Shown in pieces: positions 60,252 to 64,000 of a stretch of DNA of 64,000 nt. Origin of the DNA: an uncultured Pirellulaceae bacterium (lineage in GTDB: Bacteria; Planctomycetota; Planctomycetia; Pirellulales; Pirellulaceae); NCBI GenBank assembly GCA_938084685.1, contig CALKGE010000001.1, positions 496,001 through 560,000 of the forward strand, in the 5' to 3' direction. The position numbers and the translations under genes are program-made. Numbering within the stretch: position 1 is the stretch's first letter; the number at the start of each line of letters is the position of its first letter. The notes under the pieces were generated by a model. It made no database searches. It saw only the letters and a list, made by a program, of their open reading frames with translations, and was not told the origin of the DNA.

Positions 60252-62063
60252 TCAGCTCAGCAGGGATTCGAGCTGATCGACTAACGAGGTGAATTTTCCA
60301 AGTGCCGTGTTGACCGGTTCGGGCTGTTCCATGTCGACGCCGGCATCACGCAGAAGATCAAGCGGGTCTTTACTGCACCCACCCTGAAGAAATTTCAGGT
60401 AATCATCCAGTTCCTGCGAGCCACCGTTAAGGACACGTTGGCTCAGTGCAATCGCAGCAGACAAACCGGTGGCATACTTGTAGACGTAAAATGCCCGATA
60501 GAAGTGTGGAATTCGAAAGCACTCAAGTGACAGGCAGTCATCCACGACAAAATCAGGTCCAAAGTAGTCCTGCAGTAACTGCCCATAGACTTCCCGGAAT
60601 GATTGCACGGTCAGCGGTTGGCCGTTTTCGGCCATGTCGTGCGTAATCTTTTCAAATTCAGCAAACATGGTCTGGCGGATAATGGTGCCACGAATGGCGT
60701 CGATGTCACGATTGATGAGGTAGGCACGCTCGCGATCATCCTGAGCGTGTTTCATCATGTAGTCACTCAGTAACTGCTCGTTAAATGTACTGGCTACCTC
60801 GGCCACGAAAATCGTGTAGTTGTAGTACTCAAAACTCTGATGCTTCGAACTGTAGTAGGAATGCATGGAGTGTCCAGCTTCATGAGTCAATGTGAAGACG
60901 TCATTGAGTACTTCTGGTTTGTAGTTCATCAGGATATAGGGGTCGCCGATGTAGCTGCCTGCACTAAACGCTCCGCTCTGTTTCCCGGCATTGGGATAGC
61001 GGTCACACCAGCGCCCTCGTAGCCCGGATTCCAGTATCTGACAGTAATCTGTTCCGAGTGGTTGCAGAGATTCCATCACCAGATCGGTTGCTTCGTCCCA
61101 GGAACGGTTCACCTGCAGGTCACTGACGATTGGTACGTAAGTGTCGTAGTGATGAATTTCATCAATCCCCATCAATTGCCGGCGCAATTCGTAGTATTTG
61201 TACAGCGGCTCGAAATGACCGCGAACAGACGAGATCAGGTTGTCATAAACACTTTGGGGAACGTTGTCCGGAAAAAGGGCGCTTGCCAGCGTGCTCTCAT
61301 AGTCTCGGGCTCGGGCGTAGTAAACATCCTTTTGAATCGAGCCACCGAGTGTGGCGGCCAGGGTGTTTTCGTGTGCCTGAAACTGATCATAGTACTGGTG
61401 AAAGGCCGTTTTACGAACGTTTCGATCGGGGGAAATCAGGAACTGGCTGAATGTGGCATTGCCCAACTCGACTAACTCGCCATGTTCGTTTTCCACTTCA
61501 CCAAACTTCAGATCAGCGTCGTGCAGCTGCCGGAAGGTTTTCGCAGCAGAATTCGCCATTTCCGCCTGCATGGCGAGCAATTGTTCTTCTTTTTCGCCCA
61601 GAGTGTGAGGGCGATAGCGAAGAATCCGCTCGAGTTGCAGTCGGTAATGTTGCAGACACTCTGCCTGCAGGAAGGAGTCGATGGTTTCCGAGTCGATAGC
61701 AAGCAGTTCCGGGCGTATCCAACTGGCCGCCTGAGCAGCACGGGCTCCCAGATTCTGCATCCGCGCTTCCAGCGCCTGGCAGTCGCTGTTGGCCTGGTCT
61801 TCGGTTAATCGGAGGAAGGCGTAATAGCTGAGGCGTTCGAGCAGCTGGTCCATTTCGCTGTCGAAGGCAAGCAGCTCAGCCAGTGTTTCGGCGTTTTCTG
61901 CAAGTCGCCCCTGGAAGGCGGCGTATTTTTCCAGCGTTGTTTCGGCCAGTGCGTAATCGGTTTCCCAGTCGTCAGGATGAGCGTACAGGCTTGTGAGATC
62001 CCAGGTGTCCGATTCGGCGACAGTTTCTCGTGGTGGAAGTGTTTTTACGTTTGCTTCACTCAT
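60252..62063 (-). CDS. pepF: Oligoendopeptidase F (M3B family)
   Basis: A 603-residue cytoplasmic zinc peptidase that cuts short peptides. The HExxH site is H394-E-A-G-H398 (LTHEAGHSMHSYYS), and the Glu ligand follows in FVAEVASTFNE. Length and the N-terminal helical domain (WDLTSLYAHPDDWE) are standard for PepF. fabH lies 54 bases upstream. Confidence 0.95.
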   Translation of the reverse strand: MSEANVKTLPPRETVAESDTWDLTSLYAHPDDWETDYALAETTLEKYAAFQGRLAENAETLAELLAFDSEMDQLLERLSYYAFLRLTEDQANSDCQALEARMQNLGARAAQAASWIRPELLAIDSETIDSFLQAECLQHYRLQLERILRYRPHTLGEKEEQLLAMQAEMANSAAKTFRQLHDADLKFGEVENEHGELVELGNATFSQFLISPDRNVRKTAFHQYYDQFQAHENTLAATLGGSIQKDVYYARARDYESTLASALFPDNVPQSVYDNLISSVRGHFEPLYKYYELRRQLMGIDEIHHYDTYVPIVSDLQVNRSWDEATDLVMESLQPLGTDYCQILESGLRGRWCDRYPNAGKQSGAFSAGSYIGDPYILMNYKPEVLNDVFTLTHEAGHSMHSYYSSKHQSFEYYNYTIFVAEVASTFNEQLLSDYMMKHAQDDRERAYLINRDIDAIRGTIIRQTMFAEFEKITHDMAENGQPLTVQSFREVYGQLLQDYFGPDFVVDDCLSLECFRIPHFYRAFYVYKYATGLSAAIALSQRVLNGGSQELDDYLKFLQGGCSKDPLDLLRDAGVDMEQPEPVNTALGKFTSLVDQLESLLS

Positions 62064-62117
62064 GGTTGTGTTTGCTTAAAAGGATCTTCAGAGAATGACG
62101 GAATGTTCCTGGTATTG

Positions 62118-63179
62118 TTACCAGCGCCAGATACCAGCACCCCAGGCCAGGCCTGCGCCAAAACCGCTGATGAGTATGTTTTGTTCCGGCTTGATTTGTC
62201 CCTGTTCAAACGCTTCGGCCAGCGCCAGTGGGATACTGGCGGCCGAAGTGTTACCGTATTTGTCCAGGTTGACGAAGACTTTTTCCGAAGGCAGGCCCAG
62301 ATCACTGGCAGCGGCATCGATAATCCGGATATTTGCCTGATGGAATAACGTCAGGTCGATTCCTGCCGCAGTCAGATCAGCTGCATCGAGCACCTGGTTT
62401 ACCGAGTCTGTCAGTGTGCGAATTGCCCATTTGAAAACGCTGCGACCATCCATCTGCAGGTATTGAAGGTTTTGTGACAGCGAGTCTGCCGTGGCGGGGC
62501 AGCGAGTACCACCGGCAGGTTGTTCTAGTAATTCAGCTCCGTGCCCATCGGCACCAAGCGTGTAGGAGACAAAGCCCTGATTGTCTGAGCCGGGGCCGAT
62601 AACAACCGCACCCGCTCCATCTCCAAACAAAGGAAATGTTTTTGTGTCGGCGGGATTTACAGTACGGCTCATCAGGTCAGCACCGATGACAAGCACGCGT
62701 TGGTAGGTACCGGTCTTTACGAATTGCATTCCGGTAACCAGAGCGTACATGAAGCCGGAGCAGGCGGCACCGAGGTCCATTGCCGGAGCGTTGGAGTCGA
62801 GCATGCGTTGAACATGACAGGCAGTTGATGGAGTGGGTTGATCCGGCGAGATTGTGGCTAGCAGGATCAGGTCGATTTCGCTGGCATCAATATTTCCGTT
62901 TTCCAGGCAACGTCGTGCAGCCTCATACGCTAGATCGCTGCAGGCCTGATCTTCACTGGCTCGGCAACGGGATTGAATTCCAGTACGTTGAATGATCCAG
63001 TCCGCATCGTAGCCCAATTCGGCCAATGCTTCGTTATGGATTACTGTCTCAGGTGCATAGCAACCTGATGCCAGAATCTGCACGCCGGTTAGTGAATTGA
63101 CCTGACGGCTACGCGAAGCCACAACGATTCTATCCGGCCTGTTGGATTCAGATTCGGGTTGGACTTGATGATCACTCAT
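62118..63179 (-). CDS. fabH: 3-oxoacyl-ACP synthase III
   Basis: FabH starts fatty acid synthesis by condensing acetyl-CoA with malonyl-ACP. The catalytic triad is Cys140 in LGAACSGFMYA, His280 in LFHQANIRI and Asn310 in KYGNTSAAS. A nonconserved N-terminal extension of about 30 residues brings it to 353 residues. It lies between pepF and a truncated Gfo/Idh gene, with gaps of 54 bases on both sides. Confidence 0.95.
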   Translation of the reverse strand: MSDHQVQPESESNRPDRIVVASRSRQVNSLTGVQILASGCYAPETVIHNEALAELGYDADWIIQRTGIQSRCRASEDQACSDLAYEAARRCLENGNIDASEIDLILLATISPDQPTPSTACHVQRMLDSNAPAMDLGAACSGFMYALVTGMQFVKTGTYQRVLVIGADLMSRTVNPADTKTFPLFGDGAGAVVIGPGSDNQGFVSYTLGADGHGAELLEQPAGGTRCPATADSLSQNLQYLQMDGRSVFKWAIRTLTDSVNQVLDAADLTAAGIDLTLFHQANIRIIDAAASDLGLPSEKVFVNLDKYGNTSAASIPLALAEAFEQGQIKPEQNILISGFGAGLAWGAGIWRW

Positions 63180-63233
63180 GCAGCTTATCAGTTATGCAAA
63201 AAGAGTTTGAGGTGGCGAGCGGGGTTGAGCCAG

Positions 63234-64000
63234 TTATACCAGTCGGTCAGCAACATCAATCCAGCTTGCGTTTTCATTTGATTCCAGTACGGCGTCGGCA
63301 ATGATCTGCGCGTTGAGTCCATGGTCAAAGCTGGGTACCGCGTCGCGACCTTCAGTGATGGCAGAACAGAATTCCCAAACCAGATCGTATCGGAATACAT
63401 CGGCTGGCTTACCTTCCCGGGGATCCCGAGGGCTCCCGGCAGGCTTGAGGAATTCTTCCGGGACATCGACCGGAGCGACGTCTTCTCCTGTCCGCCCCAG
63501 CCAGATTTTATTTGGTTCGTGCAGCCGGTATCGAACGGTCGCTTCTGAGCCGTTGATTTCTGCCAATTCATGACCGAAACCATTAAAACCGTACCCTTTG
63601 GCAACGGTGGTTCCTTCCCAGACACCGACCCCACCATTTTCAAAGACTCCAATCAGAGCGGACCAGTCGTCGACGTCCGATGGTGGGCAGGCGTCACCGT
63701 CGACGGTCACATCACGAGGACAGAATTGGGCGACTCCACCGCAAAGGCGGTCTATTTTCCCCATCAGATCCATGGCAAAATCGATACGGTGAATTGTCAT
63801 ATCAAACAGGTCACCGGCACCGGCCGTTTTTTTGTATTGCCGCCAGCCCCAGCTTGTTTCTGGCCAGTCCAGAAATCTCTGGCTACGAAAATGCCTGGGC
63901 TGACCAATGGCTCCGGATTGCACCAGATGGCGGATATAACGCATGGAGGGAGCAAAACGATACGTGAAGGCTGTCATGTGAACGACACCCGCTTCCACTG
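63234..64000 (-). CDS. Gfo/Idh/MocA-family oxidoreductase, 5' truncated by the window edge
   Basis: The visible 255 codons encode the C-terminal domain of a Gfo/Idh/MocA oxidoreductase (GDLFDMTIHRIDFAMDLMG). The NAD-binding domain and EKP motif lie beyond the window, and the GTG at 63998 is internal. It ends 54 bases before the fabH start and may belong to the same minus-strand unit as fabH, pepF and the isomerase. Confidence 0.88.
   Translation of the reverse strand, partial: VEAGVVHMTAFTYRFAPSMRYIRHLVQSGAIGQPRHFRSQRFLDWPETSWGWRQYKKTAGAGDLFDMTIHRIDFAMDLMGKIDRLCGGVAQFCPRDVTVDGDACPPSDVDDWSALIGVFENGGVGVWEGTTVAKGYGFNGFGHELAEINGSEATVRYRLHEPNKIWLGRTGEDVAPVDVPEEFLKPAGSPRDPREGKPADVFRYDLVWEFCSAITEGRDAVPSFDHGLNAQIIADAVLESNENASWIDVADRLV

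Overview
The window looks like a piece of a planctomycete chromosome (order Planctomycetales, Gimesia/Rubinisphaera-like by gene content). The evidence is two paired modules of a PSCyt1-DUF1549-DUF1553 cytochrome-like protein with a Tat-exported DUF1501 protein, two formylglycine-type sulfatases, DUF1080, DUF1570, DUF1571 and ASPIC/UnbV-TPR proteins, Gfo/Idh/MocA oxidoreductases, many secreted alpha/beta hydrolases, and base composition that looks near 50% GC by eye. The species assignment is inference. No insertion sequence, phage gene, CRISPR array or rRNA was seen. Coding density is high and no gene-free stretch exceeds about 300 bases.

Layout. 1-7.1 kb: end of a FabZ-like dehydratase, trmB, a long-form purF, a canonical nagB divergent from a nagB-like/PIG-L fusion, and proB. 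7.1-13.5 kb (minus): a six-gene run encoding a VWA protein, a TPR protein, ExbB, two ExbD and a large TPR protein. This looks like a proton-driven envelope machine in which the VWA protein has a TonB-like membrane anchor. 13.7-16.4 kb (plus): def, fmt and an oxidoreductase. 16.4-21.6 kb (minus): 2-hydroxyacid dehydrogenase, PSCyt1/DUF1549/DUF1553 and DUF1501. 21.7-29.5 kb (plus): a secreted catabolic block with a sulfatase-esterase fusion, a GNAT protein, a double alpha/beta hydrolase whose first nucleophile is lost, and a DUF1080 protein, closed by a strong terminator. 29.6-37.4 kb (minus): an unknown protein, a beta-lactamase-fold/DUF1080-like fusion, a methyltransferase, a GNAT protein and both subunits of DNA topoisomerase VI. 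37.7-41.7 kb: two small secreted tyrosine-rich proteins, an esterase, and a FIST protein coupled to a secreted YHS-like protein. 41.7-49.7 kb (minus): an LRR lipoprotein, a tightly coupled ASPIC/UnbV - TPR lipoprotein - sulfatase - DUF1571 run, and a secreted protein of unknown function. 49.8-54.9 kb (plus): the second PSCyt1/DUF1501 module. Then tRNA-His, a secreted unknown, a DUF1570-LRR protein, creatininase-family hydrolase, sugar isomerase/epimerase, oligoendopeptidase F, FabH and a truncated Gfo/Idh protein.

How it fits together. Housekeeping genes (trmB, purF, proB, def, fmt, topoisomerase VI, fabH, tRNA-His) are interleaved with secreted polymer-degrading and envelope genes. The best candidate for an undescribed system is the VWA-TPR-ExbB-ExbD-ExbD-TPR operon (7116-13503). 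Its VWA protein carries an S-x3-H transmembrane signature like that of TonB, together with a complete MIDAS, and no TonB gene is nearby. Other notable points are the nagB-like/PIG-L fusion lacking two deaminase aspartates, a sulfatase with a CVQTR rather than Cx(P/S/A)xR motif, and the sulfatase-esterase fusion.
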